64,000 nt of DNA from Spirometra erinaceieuropaei (GCA_902702965.1 CACRXP010000662.1:268758-332757); one strand, 5' to 3'. Shown: positions 24,715-36,154, counted from the stretch's first letter. The notes: generated by a model not told the origin, from the sequence alone. Translations and numbers: made by a program.

Positions 24715-24942
24715 AGATGGCGAGGCACTGATGAACTTCGGTTCGATGAAGTGCTTATGACCCATCTGGTAGGCCTCAGTGGTGGACCGACTGCGCCAGG
24801 TGCGTCTGTGCGCATGTTTGTGTTTCTGGTCTCAGCTGCTGGTGGTCAGGGTTATGATTGGCTGAATGAAGGCAGAATAAGCCCGAAACAGTGCTGTATC
24901 AATCTACCCGCATTCTCTGTCGTCCCTCCTCGCTGCTATTAT
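24715..24942 (-). repeat. Unit U, partial inverted copy
   Basis: Reverse complement of about 25168-25388: GGCGAGGCACTGATGAACTT here corresponds to the end of the full unit. Bounded on both sides by (TA)n. Confidence 0.7.
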
Positions 24943-24947
24943 ATATA

Positions 24948-24999
24948 TATATATGAGAAAAAGAGGCGATCTCGAGATCGCCTCTTCTTCTCATATATG
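24948..24999. repeat. Short palindrome centred on CTCGAG
   Basis: Arms of about 26 bp meeting at 24973/24974 (GAGGCGATCTC and GAGATCGCCTC), with one mismatch further out, flanked by (TA)n on the left. Confidence 0.85.
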
Positions 25000-25051
25000 T
25001 TCGGGGACGCGCATCTTCGCTTCTATCAGCAATATATATATATATATATAT

Positions 25052-25388
25052 ATTCACATAGGAATGGGCGCCCAAGGATCCATTGGCTTCCCGAAGCAAA
25101 CAAGCTTCGTATGGGCGATAGGGGTCACGGACAGGCAACCGCCTACCAGGCCGAAGTCGGCCAAGCTATGATAGCAGAGGGGAGACAACAGAGTCTGGGG
25201 GTAGATTGATGCAGGACTGTTTCGGGCTTGTTTGCCTTCATTCAACCAACCATAACCCTGACCACCAGCTGGGACCGGAATCACAAACATGCGCACAGAC
25301 GCACCTGGCGCAGCTGGTCCACCACTGGGGTCTACCAGATGGGTCATAAGCACTTCATCGAACCGAAGTTCATCAGTGCCTCGCCACC
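25052..25388 (+). repeat. Unit U, full copy
   Basis: A 337-bp unit starting after (TA)n at ATTCACATAGGAATGGG and ending CATCAGTGCCTCGCCA. Partial inverted copies lie on either side (24715-24942 and 25389-25545). The minus-strand frame across it is open but I see no protein family. Confidence 0.7.
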
Positions 25389-25545
25389 CCCAGACTCTGT
25401 CGTCTCCCCTCTGCTATCATAGCTTGGCCGACTTCGGCCTGGTAGGTGGTTGCCTGTTCGTGACCCCTATCGCCTATACGAAGCTTGTTTGCTTCGGGAA
25501 GCCAATGGATCGGTGTGCGCCCATTCCTGTGTGAATATATATATA
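25389..25545 (-). repeat. Unit U, partial inverted copy abutting the full one
   Basis: Reverse complement of about 25052-25204, joined directly to the end of the full unit at 25388/25389 and running into (TA)n at 25534-25550. Confidence 0.7.
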
Positions 25546-25552
25546 TATATGT

Positions 25553-25706
25553 GAGATGGTACCGACAAAGACAAGGGAGACCGGAATGGCCATTTCTGGC
25601 TTATTAGCCGTCATCAGCCAGTCATACCCAACCCCAAGTGTGGATCACTTGACATTCGAACCCGGGATCTTTGGTCATGGAGTTTGACGCTCTACCATTG
25701 AGCCAC
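25553..25706 (-). repeat. tRNA-headed SINE, left arm of a palindrome
   Basis: Minus-strand SINE copy whose 5' end meets that of a second copy at 25706/25707. The two 154-bp arms appear to differ at one base (near 25568 versus 25845). Body and tail blocks are as in the other copies. Confidence 0.8.
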
Positions 25707-25860
25707 GTGGCTCAATGGTAGAGCGTCAAACTCCATGACCAAAGATCCCGGGTTCGAATGTCAAGTGATCCACACTTGGGGTTGGGTATGACTGGCTGAT
25801 GACGGCTAATAAGCCAGAAATGGCCATTCCGGTCTCCCTTGTCGTTGTCGGTACCATCTC
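25707..25860 (+). repeat. tRNA-headed SINE, right arm of a palindrome
   Basis: Starts GTGGCTCAATGGTAGAGC, a good tRNA A box (RNA polymerase III internal promoter), with the B box GGTTCGAATG at 25751-25760. Then CCACACTTGGGGTTGGG, the shared body (GACTGGCTGATGACGG, AAGCCAGAAATGGCC) and the tail TCTCCCTTGTCGTTGTCGG. The head does not fold as an intact tRNA with an acceptor stem, so it is a SINE and not a tRNA gene. Confidence 0.8.
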
Positions 25861-25904
25861 ATCTATATCTACTACAAGTCGCTGTGCGACTGCCTGCGAG
25901 GGTT

Positions 25905-25972
25905 ATAGTATGAGCCCCAAGGTACAACGGAACGAGCATGTTCCGTAACCTGATCGGTGGGCGCCCACTATC
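25905..25972 (+). repeat. SINE leader fragment
   Basis: CAACGGAACGAGCATGTTCCGTAA and the block GATCGGTGGGCGCCCAC match the 5' leader of the SINE copies at 21.9, 24.3, 26.2 and 33.2 kb. No tRNA head follows; (TA)n does. Confidence 0.45.
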
Positions 25973-26004
25973 ATAATATATATATATATATGTATAGATT
26001 GTTA

Positions 26005-26310
26005 CTGCCTATAACGACAAGAGAGTATGGAATTTCCTATTTGATTCATTATCCGTTGTCAGGCAGTCATACCCTACCCCGAAGTGTGAAACACCTGGGG
26101 CTCGATACCGCGACCCGCCAGTTAGAAGTCTAACGCCTCTAGCCACTGAGTCACGGGCTCGTTGCCCTATCTGTTTCGATTGGGAATGTACAATGGCAGA
26201 TGTGTGCGTTCACCAATCGTTCTTTAGGAACTCACTCGTCCCGTTGTGCCTTACGGGCTGTCTCTTCAACCCAACCATTAGCCGCATAGCGGAGCCAGAT
26301 AAGGGCAGAA
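26005..26310 (-). repeat. tRNA-headed SINE, copy with leader
   Basis: Minus-strand copy: tail near 26015, body, tRNA-like part near 26100-26165 (GTGACTCAGTGGCTAGAGGC in reverse complement), then the leader with GTTCACCAATCGTTCTT in plus orientation up to about 26310. Confidence 0.6.
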
Positions 26311-26314
26311 TATT

Positions 26315-26580
26315 ATTACCGACAAAGACAAGGGAGACTGGGATGGCTATTTTTGACTCAGTATCCATTGTCAGGCAGTCATACCCAACCCCGAAGTGTG
26401 AGACATCTGGGGCTCAGTCACGCACACTGTTAGTTGGAAGTCCAATGTCTCTAATTGCCGAGCCACGGGCCCGTTTTCTTGTCGGTTTCGATCGGTAATT
26501 TACAATAGTAGGGGAGCGCTGACGGATCGTTCTTATGTAACTTACTGGTCCCGTTGTGTCATTTTGTCCCATTTCCTCAC
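26315..26580 (-). repeat. tRNA-headed SINE, copy with leader
   Basis: Tandem, same-orientation neighbour of the previous copy. Reverse complement shows CGTGGCTCGGCAATTAGAG (A box region), GGGGTTGGGTATGACTGCC and CTCCCTTGTCTTTGTCGGT. The leader extends past 26480. Confidence 0.6.
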
Positions 26581-27275
26581 GGAGTTCGCTGATTGTTTTC
26601 ATTATGACATCTATTTTTTCTCATCTCTTCGTCATTGGCGGCGTATGGGTGATGACGGCCATTTATCCAGTTCATAATGTCTGTGCTTGTTGTCCACTCT
26701 CAGTGTATCTCGCATTCATGCCCAGTTCACACCTGCCAACATGAGTGTGAATTTGGTTTTCACATGGAGGTTGGCGTCCGGCTGGCATCCCTTGTCACCA
26801 TCATTTGCTCCTGCCGCGTGCTCGCGTTCATCAGCTTTTAGGTGCTATAGGTAGCCTCGTGTGTTGCTACGGATCGGGGGGAGGCCCCAAGCGTCTGTGG
26901 CATACAAAGAATACACACCGTACTTATTCAAGTGGGTTTTAGTCCGACACGATTATTTCGATTTGGTGTTTCATCGTACAAGTTTGGGCTGTCAATTGAA
27001 GACGGTTTGGTATATTATCTACAATGGCCTCAGCTCAGAGAGTTGGGAAGCGATCGTTGTATACACTTAATGTTCATTTGTTTTCATTGTCCTGCGTAAT
27101 CTCGGTTGCTATATGTCAATGAATGGAAACTTTCCACTCGGAAAACGAAGTTACCAATCATCTACACTTATTTTGATATTCTGCTATGCATACATAGGCC
27201 CCGCCCGTAAAACCCCTATCACCACCTTTCCCGTAAGACAAGCACATTTGGCTGGTCATGTGTGTTTGGGATCAT
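26581..27275. other. No gene recognised
   Basis: Short frames only, nothing familiar on either strand. Confidence 0.35.
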
Positions 27276-27692
27276 TTACTCGATCGTTGCCAATGTGTTT
27301 ACGTTCTCCACAGGTTTTAGCTCGTTCTGATTTCTTTCCGATACCAATCCACGCTGTGTAGTGTTTTCGCTCAGTCTGTTTTCGACTGCCATTGTGTCTG
27401 GCCTAATGTCCTGACGACAGTCCTGCTTAGCAGAGTCCACGCGTAGCGGTTTGTAGGCTAATGGCATAGTTACACAGAGGTTGATTGAGGTAGTTGGGTT
27501 TTGTAACGTCTCTCTGATCGTCTGGCCGTTTGATTGGCCCGAGACTTCGGCGTCTCGGAAATCGATGGCATTTTCAGGTACTGCGTAATGTTTTGCTACC
27601 AACAAGTGTTGACGGATTCTTGGAACTGCTCCTGTGTGCTCGCTCATGTGGTTCTGCAATCTCACATCGAGCTGTTCACTGTCCGAGGATCG
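27276..27692 (-). pseudogene. PLE GIY-YIG endonuclease remnant
   Basis: The minus frame reads like the second half of a PLE GIY-YIG domain: RLQNHMSEHTGAV (the arginine and MxEH helix), a spaced QHLLVAKH, AIDFRDAEVSGQSNGQTIRE (the usual DFxxAEVLxxxxxxxxRE block leading to the catalytic glutamate), TTSINLCVTMPLAYKPLR (the asparagine of the SIN motif and the final PxAYxxLR). The GIY and YIG tyrosines upstream are not readable. Frame stays open to 27276, past the domain end. An old fragment of a PLE lineage different from those at 36.2 and 61.1 kb. Confidence 0.7.
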
Positions 27693-29016
27693 CTTAACTG
27701 AAAAAACCGATTTTCGGCCCGGTTATCTATCAACTGGACTACCTACTCCATTTTGGCATGATTAGAAAATTAATTGAGTGTATGGTCAATACCCGTGGCA
27801 GGCTCAGTTGTATACAAGACTGACTACTGCATTTACTTAACTAGGTGTTCTTCGATCACGCAATTTTCGGGTGTACCACTTAGGCTTATTCTACACGTAT
27901 CACTGGACTGTGCTATCGACCTTGCAAACAACCGCCCCAAAAACCAGGCACTTCAGTAATATCTATATAGATTTATCATTGAGCCCCTCAGCCAGGACTT
28001 GGTAGATGGCATGTGGAAGTTTTGTCCGCAATTAACAACATGTCAAAGGCTAAAAATCTTGAGACTACATTATACACATGAAAATTAATACATCTGCTGT
28101 TGTGTACCTGTCGCATCGGGCTTATCAATTGCTCGGCTGCTTCACAGGTACACCTACGCCAAGTGGAACAATAAAGTTTCCCATGCCTTTTTAGGCCGGC
28201 AGTTTTTAGTGTAAACCATTAAACGATAATGTATCTCGTCAGTTGGGGCCCAGACAGCTTGGCCTGGCACAAGGTTTGCCTCTTGTAATCTTCTTTTTTG
28301 TGGCAATATTGCACTACCCTATCGGAGTTCAGTATTTTCATTATTTGCTGAACTTCTATCAGTATGTCCATTAGAGGTTGTCGGTTTCTTACAGTTTGTT
28401 CAGGGGATGGTCTGCGTTTTAAAAAAGAATACGTGTGTCATCGCAATAACCTTATATTTGTAAGTACGGATGCTTATGTCTACGCGGCTAATTGTCATTG
28501 GTCGCTTATTCCCTTGGAACCAAAGCTTCAGCTATTCAGCTGATGGCAGTTAATTCAGTTGTCTGAATTTCCCTGACGGCCGTTTAGGTTAGTTTTTCGA
28601 ATTTGTTCCTTCTAAGCAAATTAAAATGCTCTCGATGTTATTTGACTTATTTACCCATTTTTCTTTTCTCGAATTACTTTTGCATGCGTCCGATGGCCCC
28701 ACCATATAATCCCTATTAACATAATTTCCGTCGTCAGGTAATTTGTTGCTGACTCAGAGAACACACCATAGCCGTGTCGAAAATTATTTTTTCGTCAGAG
28801 ACGATCGTCCCTACAGTAGCTCAAATCCAGAATGATTGTAGGTTGCCAGTGGAGTCAAATAAAGAAGCAGCCATTAAATCCACCGCATTTAACACTCCAT
28901 GATGGTTTAGAAGTGCTGAAAAATGTGTTTAGTAAGGAATATGCTCCTGATTGCGTGGGAACACAGCCACTGGGATTGAATACAGTCTCCCCCAGACACC
29001 AATACACTGTCCCGAC
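27693..29016. other. No gene recognised
   Basis: AT-rich sequence with short frames only. Confidence 0.35.
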
Positions 29017-29612
29017 TGTTCGTAGGCTAACTCATGAAATGTCAACCGAAATCCCGTAATGCGTTCTCGTTTCGAAAAGATTAATTAAGTTTGATTGTAA
29101 AACAAATTATAATGCAGTATAATTATATAATCATTTAGTCGTCTCAGGACTTCGGCTTTCGAGCAAACTTCTTTCCAGCTGAATGCCAAAACTATTCTCT
29201 GTAAAAAAAGACTACTTAAGCAGCATGCATTTTTTCACTGATCTTCTGTGCTCCTGAAAATTCAATTATACTTCACAGAAAACATGCATGAAATACTCGT
29301 TCTTTTGCTCGTTCGGTAGCCAATAGCGTCTTCTCTCAAACTGATGCTCGAAGAAAAGGCATAGTTCGGTTTTCAAAAACTTTTTCATTTCCCGAATAAA
29401 TTTGTACCCTGACCTGTCGTTACACTGACACTTAGGGTTTACAAACTGTGAGTCGTTCATTTTCCTCCTACGGGAAACCATACATTTCTCTACGGCATTA
29501 AGAAGAAACTATATGGTGTGCATGAAAAGTTGCAGTAGATTTGATCCATACTATTAACTTTACATGCCACACTGGTAAATACAGAGACATGACATTCTCT
29601 AAACGGCTCTTT
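29017..29612. repeat. Foldback element F1, left part, truncated
   Basis: Left terminus region GTAGGCTAACTCATGAAATG at about 29021, followed by the left arm and the central loop (ACTTTACATGCCACACTGGTAAATACAGAGA). The right arm is missing; at about 29620 the sequence changes to LINE zinc-finger sequence. Confidence 0.65.
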
Positions 29613-29627
29613 CCTGGCATGTCGATG

Positions 29628-29760
29628 CTTGCCGGTCGCGTGCGAATCCATCACACAGAGACTGGCGAACCAGTGTCTAGAACACCCACATGCACTCGCC
29701 GCATCCGCCTCAACTGTCCACACTGCCACACACGTTCACTCACTGCATGGACCTGTGAGG
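29628..29760 (+). pseudogene. LINE C2H2 zinc-finger tail remnant
   Basis: Plus frame reads LAGRVRIHHTETGEPV, then a threonine-rich spacer and RIRLNCPHCHTRS. This is the H…H/linker and C-x2-C pattern of the C-terminal zinc fingers that follow the reverse transcriptase in some flatworm LINEs (family pattern: GxxRIHRTETGEPVPG…RxRLxCPHCxRTF). A second, better-preserved copy of the first part is at 33389-33459. Confidence 0.55.
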
Positions 29761-30413
29761 CCGCAAACACACTCGTGAAGACCTGTTATAGGTCATTGCC
29801 GATCATACTTCACCATGACATCTACCTCAAAGAGCATCCACAAAGAACACCAACATCACACGTTAGCACACAACACAAGCACTCAGCTGACGCCTTGCAC
29901 GTAAGTAAGAAGCGTAATTCTTGACTCTTACTCCACGTGACTACTCCGCTGCATGTTTGACCCGAGTCGGAGATCGTCGCGGTTTGTCAAGCGCCGTGAG
30001 GGCAGGTCCGCTATTATAGATCGACTTCGCGGATGTCATGGCTTTTAAGGAATGTCCGGTGATGAAGATGTTTAAGGAGACATTGGATGGAGATAATGTC
30101 TTCAGCAATGTCCGACGGAGCCGACATACGGACGATATGACCGTTGACAACGGGGGTACGATAGGAGTGAGCCATTCCTTCTTAAAGTAGGTAGGCGTCG
30201 TTTTAAACTTGCCAGCTGATATCTAAGTTTTGACCATAACGATGACATTGGTTTCATAGGTTTCTACTCTCATTCTCACTGCCTTTTATTCACCCGTTGG
30301 TCCTGGTCGGGATTGTTTTAGGCCGCCGTATTGACACGTATATTTAAAATGGAAACCCTAAGCTGCCGTTGTGGCGCCGAGTTCACATGCTTCGGAGGAC
30401 ACGCGTAGGGACA
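29761..30413. other. No gene recognised
   Basis: Moderate GC with short frames on both strands; may be further LINE debris but I cannot show it. Confidence 0.3.
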
Positions 30414-30415
30414 TA

Positions 30416-31407
30416 CAGTGATGGACTTATCTCATAACATGTTGGCTAAAATTTTGAAATGCGTTTTCGATTAGGAAGGATTAATTAGGCGCTGTTGCAA
30501 TAATGATTATCTTGCGGCATAATCCTATAATATTTCGAACTTGGCAGGACATCGGCTCTTGAATGCAATGCTTTTCAATTTCCCGTAGAAAAACGCACTC
30601 GGTAAAAAATGACTACTTATGTAGTATGCACTTTTCCCATTGATCTTCAATATTCCTGCAAACTCAAATATGCTTCATAGAAACCAAGAACAAACCTTTA
30701 CTTACTTTCAATCGTTTGATAAAATTTACGTCATATTTACATTTTACGCTCGAAGAAGGAGTATAATTAGGTTTTAAAAGTTTCTAATTAAGATAATTTT
30801 TAAGACCGTGCAACGTCCATTCATATAGCATTGTATCTGTGAGTTTACCAATGCTCCTCATGAAATGTACAAAATAGTCCGCATACATTGCAAAATTGTC
30901 TGGACTCTATACGATACCTTTTTAAAGGCATAGAAGAATATGCTATTTTCTTTACGCGAGGCGCATGAAGCTTGTGAACTGAAATCGCTAAGTGCTAAGG
31001 AAACGACTGATCAGACTCCAACTGATTCGGCAATAAGAAAACTTATTTTAAACTTAATTATACTCTTTCTTCCAGGATAAAATATAAAGATGACGTGATT
31101 CTCTATCAATCGACTGAAAAAACCTATTTTTGTTCATGCTTCTTACAAAACGTCGTTGAATTTTTAAGACCATTAAAAATCAATGGGAAAAATGCATGCT
31201 GCATAAGTGGTCATTTTTTTACCGAGTACGGCTTCTGCAGAAAGCTGAAAAGCAGTGTATTTAAGAGCCGACATCCTGCCGAGTTTACAATAATATAGGA
31301 TTATGCCACAAGATAATCAATATTACAATGGCGCCTAATTAATCCTCCCTAATCGGAAACGCATTTCAGAATTTCACTCAACATTTTATGAGGTCGGTTC
31401 CTCAATG
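30416..31407. repeat. Foldback element F1, complete but diverged copy
   Basis: 992 bp between TA dinucleotides at 30414-30415 and 31408-31409. The left end CAGTGATGGACTTATCTCAT pairs with the right end, whose reverse complement begins CATTGAGGAACCGACCTCAT. Arms pair through AAATGCG, GATTAATTAGGCGC and GCCGGCTCTTGA-like blocks. Strong support for TA target duplication. Confidence 0.75.
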
Positions 31408-31564
31408 TAGTTGCTACACTGTAGGTTTGGAAATCGCCCGTCGCCCATCCTTTCGCTGTGGCCACTTCATTGTAGTTAAATTTGTCCCAACACTACGTGA
31501 AGGTCTAAGATTCCCGTCCAGTATGCAACTTACGCGTTCGGCATGCTCTCATACTATGTTGACT

Positions 31565-31730
31565 TTAGTACTTTATAAAGGCACCGAGGTTGATGTAACT
31601 GAGCTCTCTGGCCTGGTCTGCATGAACAGTCCATGTCTTCGCCCCGTACAGTAGCATCACCAGGACTTCCACCCTGCACATCTCAAGTTTGACATTCACA
31701 TGAAGTCCCAGACAATCCAAGACTGAGGTC
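31565..31730 (-). pseudogene. LINE reverse transcriptase C-terminal fragment
   Basis: Minus frame reads GLHVNVKLEMCRVEVLVMLLYGAKTW… then TVHADQARELSYINL, matching the conserved LINE block K…Y.A.VLPTLLYGAETWT followed by ARRLNHFHL. Only about 50 residues; truncated on both sides. Confidence 0.65.
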
Positions 31731-31819
31731 TGAGGCCAGCAAAATGTCCGGCCGGCTTTAAAGTTTCCGTGTACCCAGATCTTTACTCTTGGGCTCACGG
31801 AGAAAACGTGATTGAGCAT

Positions 31820-33230
31820 AGCGCTATGGTTATTGACCGATCAGACAGCCTCGTTTGTTGGCAGGTTCTGTTCAAAATGCTTACAAGCATATTCATTGAC
31901 GAACCTTAATCCAAATGTGTTACGAAACCTGATTGTCCGAATTAAGTAGTTATCTCACAGAAAATTACACGATGTCGTTAAACAAGTGAGCGCTCTCCTA
32001 TGGGCACTTCCGCTTCTTTTTATCCCTCAAAATGCTAAACTATACGTCTGTTAGATTTATCTATTTAGATTATGCCGCAACCCGAATAAGAGTGTATAAG
32101 CCTTGACAAATAGTGTCCCTCAACTTTGAACGGATAGTGGATAAACCATGCTCATTTTCGGGCTTCAGGCAATGTCCCGCCGGTACTTTATTCATGAAGA
32201 CAAGGTATATTACTTGCTGCATAACTCTTTCGAATGAACAACTGTCCGTACGTTGCCTGTTTTGAGGACACAAAAGCCAGCTATGAAAAACAGTCGTATA
32301 ATCGATATTCTTGAATAGGCGAAGGTTTGCATGAGGCGGCTGAAGGATTATTCCAAAATAACCGAAATTTGTTAGTAGACATGCACACGTAATATATCAA
32401 AAAGTTCCGTTTGAAAAATGTTCGATTTCCCCCACCTCATGACAGTAGACCCAGAAAACGATTTTCATCCATCAGTACTAAAAATGCCTTGTCCCTCTCT
32501 CTGCGGAGAATTAAATCCTCGAATCGTGCAAATTTTTGCGGTCCAAAGCCAGTTGGTGCATTTGTTCGGGTTTCTACCGGGCTACGTTCTGCCACTCATT
32601 AACAACTTAGCTAAAACCATATGTTTTATATACGCCGAATAATTGTTATTCTTTCTTGTGCCTAAATCAAATACTTTCAAGTAAAAATACCCGTAATTCC
32701 CATTGCTGTAGGACTGTTTCTAATTCTACGGCGAGCAAGATGCTCGTGGCGCAATGACACTATTTTCATCTACATCTTAGAAGGTAAAGATAGTTCGTAT
32801 GCCGGTTTAACCCATAATGTAGCTATTGCAAAATAAAAGATTGCAAAAGCGAACAAAAGATTTACCGGTGGTATCGCAAATGATACATTAGTAATTTGAA
32901 GACTGCGTTTCATATATGGAGTCAAAAAATCCTAAAATGCCCACGAAAGGTATACGATGACGAGAGACATCACTAAATACATGTGACCTTGGTCTAAATT
33001 TCAGGGCAACTGACTATAAAAATGCTGCATCCGTACGACTTGCAGTGGGCATGGCCTAAATAAACCCTGACCTGATCTCCAGTCTTAACTCGATTACTAT
33101 CCCTGGCCTTAGCCACTACCCGTAGATTGATTAAAAATTTTACCCTGGGCAACCCCTGACCCCTTTAAACTTAATCTCAATATCATCCGCCTTACCGGCT
33201 CATTACAATAACCGCGTTTTGTCTCCTTGG
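31820..33230. other. No gene recognised; one weak C-rich repeat-like stretch
   Basis: About 33060-33185 has a run of CCCTGACC/CCCTAAA-like words that could be a very decayed telomere-type tract, weaker than those at 53.1 and 54.8 kb. Confidence 0.3.
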
Positions 33231-33239
33231 TACAATAGA

Positions 33240-33485
33240 AATTCTGTTATGGTAGTGGGCGCTCACCGATCGTTCTTACGGAACTCGCTCGCTCCGTTGT
33301 GCCTTATGGACTCTATCTCGAGCCCAACCAGAAGCCGCACGTTGGCGCATGATATAGGGAGAAGGATATTACTGATTGACGACGCCGGTCGGTCGCGTAC
33401 GAATCCATCGCACAGAGACTGGCGAACCAATGTCTGGAACACCCACATACACTCGCCCCTTGTCTTTGTCCGTAATATCATTCTG
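33240..33485. repeat. SINE leader and tail fragments around a LINE finger remnant
   Basis: About 33253-33370 matches the SINE leader in minus orientation (GCTCACCGATCGTTCTTACG). At 33389-33459 the plus frame reads GRVRIHRTETGEPMSGTPTYTRP, the LINE finger block also seen at 29.6 kb. At about 33456-33485 the SINE tail CTTGTCTTTGTCCGTAAT follows directly. The order suggests nested or chimeric insertion. Confidence 0.5.
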
Positions 33486-33489
33486 CCAG

Positions 33490-35358
33490 AAATTTCGCTG
33501 TTTAGTAGTTTGAATGTTGCTGAAGCTTACTATGACAATTAAATCACTCAAAATGGGCAAACTACCGACTCACCGACAGTTTTTTCCGTTATGTGTTGGG
33601 CATGAGCTGTACATGCGTTCAAATCCGTCCCGAATAAGCGTATCAACTGCAAATGGGAAAGTGTTTTACAACCACGTTTGTTTATTTGTGACCATTTATT
33701 TGATTTGTGAAAGAATCTCCGCCCTTTGTCAGATATGCTTCCTTAGTTGGCGTCGGTTTATGATACCGTATAGTGGCTGCGACCGCCGTAATGCTGGCAA
33801 GATCTAAACTCCAAGCCAATTTATCCAACGACCGTCATTTCCTCATTTTTCATTCACTGCCGTAAGTGGAACAGTTTAACTAAATCTTCAAGGCGACTCA
33901 AAAATGCAAGTTATATTTCTTTATGCTCTGTAGGCCTGAAGTGCAGCAAAGCGAGCTCGACAAACAAGGACGAATGCTGACATTTTATAAGCTGCTGTAA
34001 CAATTTTCAAACTTGCAAACGGTCATGTTGAATTCAAAGGAATCTGATCAAAATACGACCAGCGATAATGACCAGATATTGAAACTAACTGAGCGCAGGC
34101 AATTTTATATTCAAAATTTTACCTGGTTTGAGAAATGATGATAGTAAAAAACCATGTTATTGAACGAGGTATGAATGTGGAATAAGACCAGCCTCTTGTC
34201 TTTCCTAGGTGTAGCGTTTGTTGACGAACTGTCACAGATGACTGCCGTTTAAAAAGGTTTTTTATAGAAATTCAGCATCAGTAGGGAAATTTGCGAAAAA
34301 AAATGTTTTTTGAGTTTCAGGCGCATAAGGAAAAACAAAAAATGTTTACGCTATAACGTCGCAAATTTGACAGGGACTGTTTTTTTAGTCCAAATCGCAT
34401 TCCTAAAGCCTACGGCTGCATTGGATTAGTTCAATAAAAAGGGAGCATTTAACAGAACATAGGGAAATCGGAAAAATACAGGTTGTAGTTGGCTTTCGGT
34501 TAGGAGAGGACTGACCCCACGAAAGGGAGATTTCATATTAAGAAGTTAACAATGTAATAATACCCAATATGTCGTATCATCCAGAAACTCTAATGAGTTT
34601 CAGACACAGTGATATTAAACATCATAGTGTGAGTAAATTTCCCTGGTCAGACAAAATGTCTCCAGAAAAGTTCAATATCTCTAATGCGCATGTAGTCCGC
34701 AATCAAGTAAATGCTTTCATCCCAAATATGAGACAAAGTTTTGTGTCGATCAAAAGAGAACTAGAATACGAGTGAACAGCCTCACAGTCAAAAAAACACT
34801 AAGTGTACACCAACTCGCAATTGAGGCTTCTGCCATTGTCTGTTTGCCGAGTCCCAGCTGGTCCGGTTCTGAGTGCCCGCATGGCTAAACCCTCGAGCGT
34901 TATCGGTCCCTGAAGGTCGCGCATAACTCGGCTGAACGCCCAGGGTTTATTCATGCGTAAAACTGCTAGGCAGGACTGATCTGCGACTTGGCGGTCCTTT
35001 GTCAGACTTGACGGCCGTACGCCATGTGCGCTGCATCATGTTTTGGGTCGATCAAACAATTTGTTTTTATTTTTGTTTACATTGAGGGACGACAATACGG
35101 TTCTGCGCACGCTTCATAGTTTATAGTTGGATGAATATATTTTGGTCGTTTACAATTCCCATGGCGGACAACGGACATCTGAGATAATGACCGGCTCACT
35201 CTTTGTCTAATGGAGTTTAATTTTACTTATAAGCGGATTTGAATTCTGGACAGTACATGTACCAGAAACGAGCGTTAACACGTCTTTCGCCGATATTCCG
35301 CCACTGGATTTAGCACCTGCTAGAGAATCCGGCTCACTCGCCTTTTGCCCATCTTTAT
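33490..35358. other. No gene recognised
   Basis: Only short frames; the 68-codon frame at 34569-34775 shows nothing familiar. I looked for more PLE coding sequence left of the Merlin element and found none that convinces. Confidence 0.35.
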
Positions 35359-35366
35359 CCGTGTGG

Positions 35367-36154
35367 GTAACAACCGGGGGATGGCACCCAAAAAAATCCG
35401 CCTAACCAAAGCGGCCTGTCTTACGTGACAGGTAGTAATAGGGGTTTTATGGGTGGTACCTGGTAGCGATGCACGATACTAGCCGACCGAAAGCCTTATT
35501 TGAACAGGTGTATGATCAAAGTTGACCCACTCTCCGTTCCGTTATTACAAAATGGGCCGAGAATGGCAGCATAATGGTAACGGACGAGTGGAAGGTGTAT
35601 AATTGTCTTCCCTCAGAAGGTTATCTACATTTCTCTGTTAACCACTCAAAGAACATCGAGGATCCTACCACCGGACGGCACACCAATGCCATTGAGGCAT
35701 ACTGGAGTAGACTGAAAAGGAAACTCCACGAGGGAGGCCCTGTATGTGGTCAAACTGTGTGGGCTCACATAGACAGAGTAAAGTATCGTCTTTGGTTTGG
35801 CCTCAATGCCATATCTTTGACAGATGCCTGGGAACGGTTCCTGTCCCATGTTGTGCAAACTTATCCTATTTAAAAGTGGTTTTGTTTCGTAATAAACTGC
35901 CATAATGCGAATGCATGCCGTATATTCAGGTGTACGTGCATAACGATGGGGAAGGTTGGGTAACAGCGACCATCGTCCATGCAACCTCCTGCGATGTTCG
36001 TTCGGCCAGCCCACGTTAGGCCGTCGCGGAAAGTCCAAGTAGTGCGCGAGAATAGTTCTGCAACCGCTGATATAGCCTAAAGGCATTTGAGTTCACTGGT
36101 AAAGGTATTATTTCTAGGTAACGGATTTTTTGGGTGCCATCTCCCGATTGTTAC
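35367..36154 (+). mobile_element. Merlin-type DNA transposon, internally deleted
   Basis: A 788-bp element with inverted ends of about 33 bp: left 35367-35400 begins GTAACAACCGGGGGATGGCA; the reverse complement of the right end (36122-36154) begins GTAACAATCGGGAGATGGCA. Outside lie CCGTGTGG (35359-35366) and CGGAGTGG (36155-36162), a 6-of-8 match that fits the 8-9 bp duplication known for Merlin. The only coding remnant is the transposase C-terminus at 35526-35873. Too short for an autonomous element. Confidence 0.8.
35526..35873 (+). pseudogene. Merlin / IS1016-like DDE transposase, C-terminal part
   Basis: The frame after a TGA (35523-35525) reads PTLRSVITKWAENGSIM, then VTDEWKVYN with the second catalytic aspartate, VNHSKNIEDPTTGRHTNAIEAYW with the catalytic glutamate in the conserved HTNxIExxW motif, then a basic helix and a WxGLN segment; stop at 35871-35873. 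This matches the last third of the ISXO2/IS1016-like DDE domain. The N-terminal zinc/HTH region and first aspartate are missing, and upstream reading (…VYDQS) suggests the TGA is a mutation. It can no longer make active enzyme. The 146-codon minus frame at 35646-36086 is its shadow. Confidence 0.8.

Noticed and set aside
24268..25209. 313-codon plus-strand frame
   Set aside because: It reads through several (TA)n tracts as runs of Tyr-Ile and spans a SINE leader, repeat H and unit U; openness comes from low-complexity sequence.
25707..25775. Possible tRNA gene
   Set aside because: A and B boxes are present, but no matching acceptor stem or anticodon arm, and the same head with the same body recurs in other copies: it is a SINE.
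35646..36086. 146-codon minus-strand frame
   Set aside because: Antisense to the Merlin transposase fragment.
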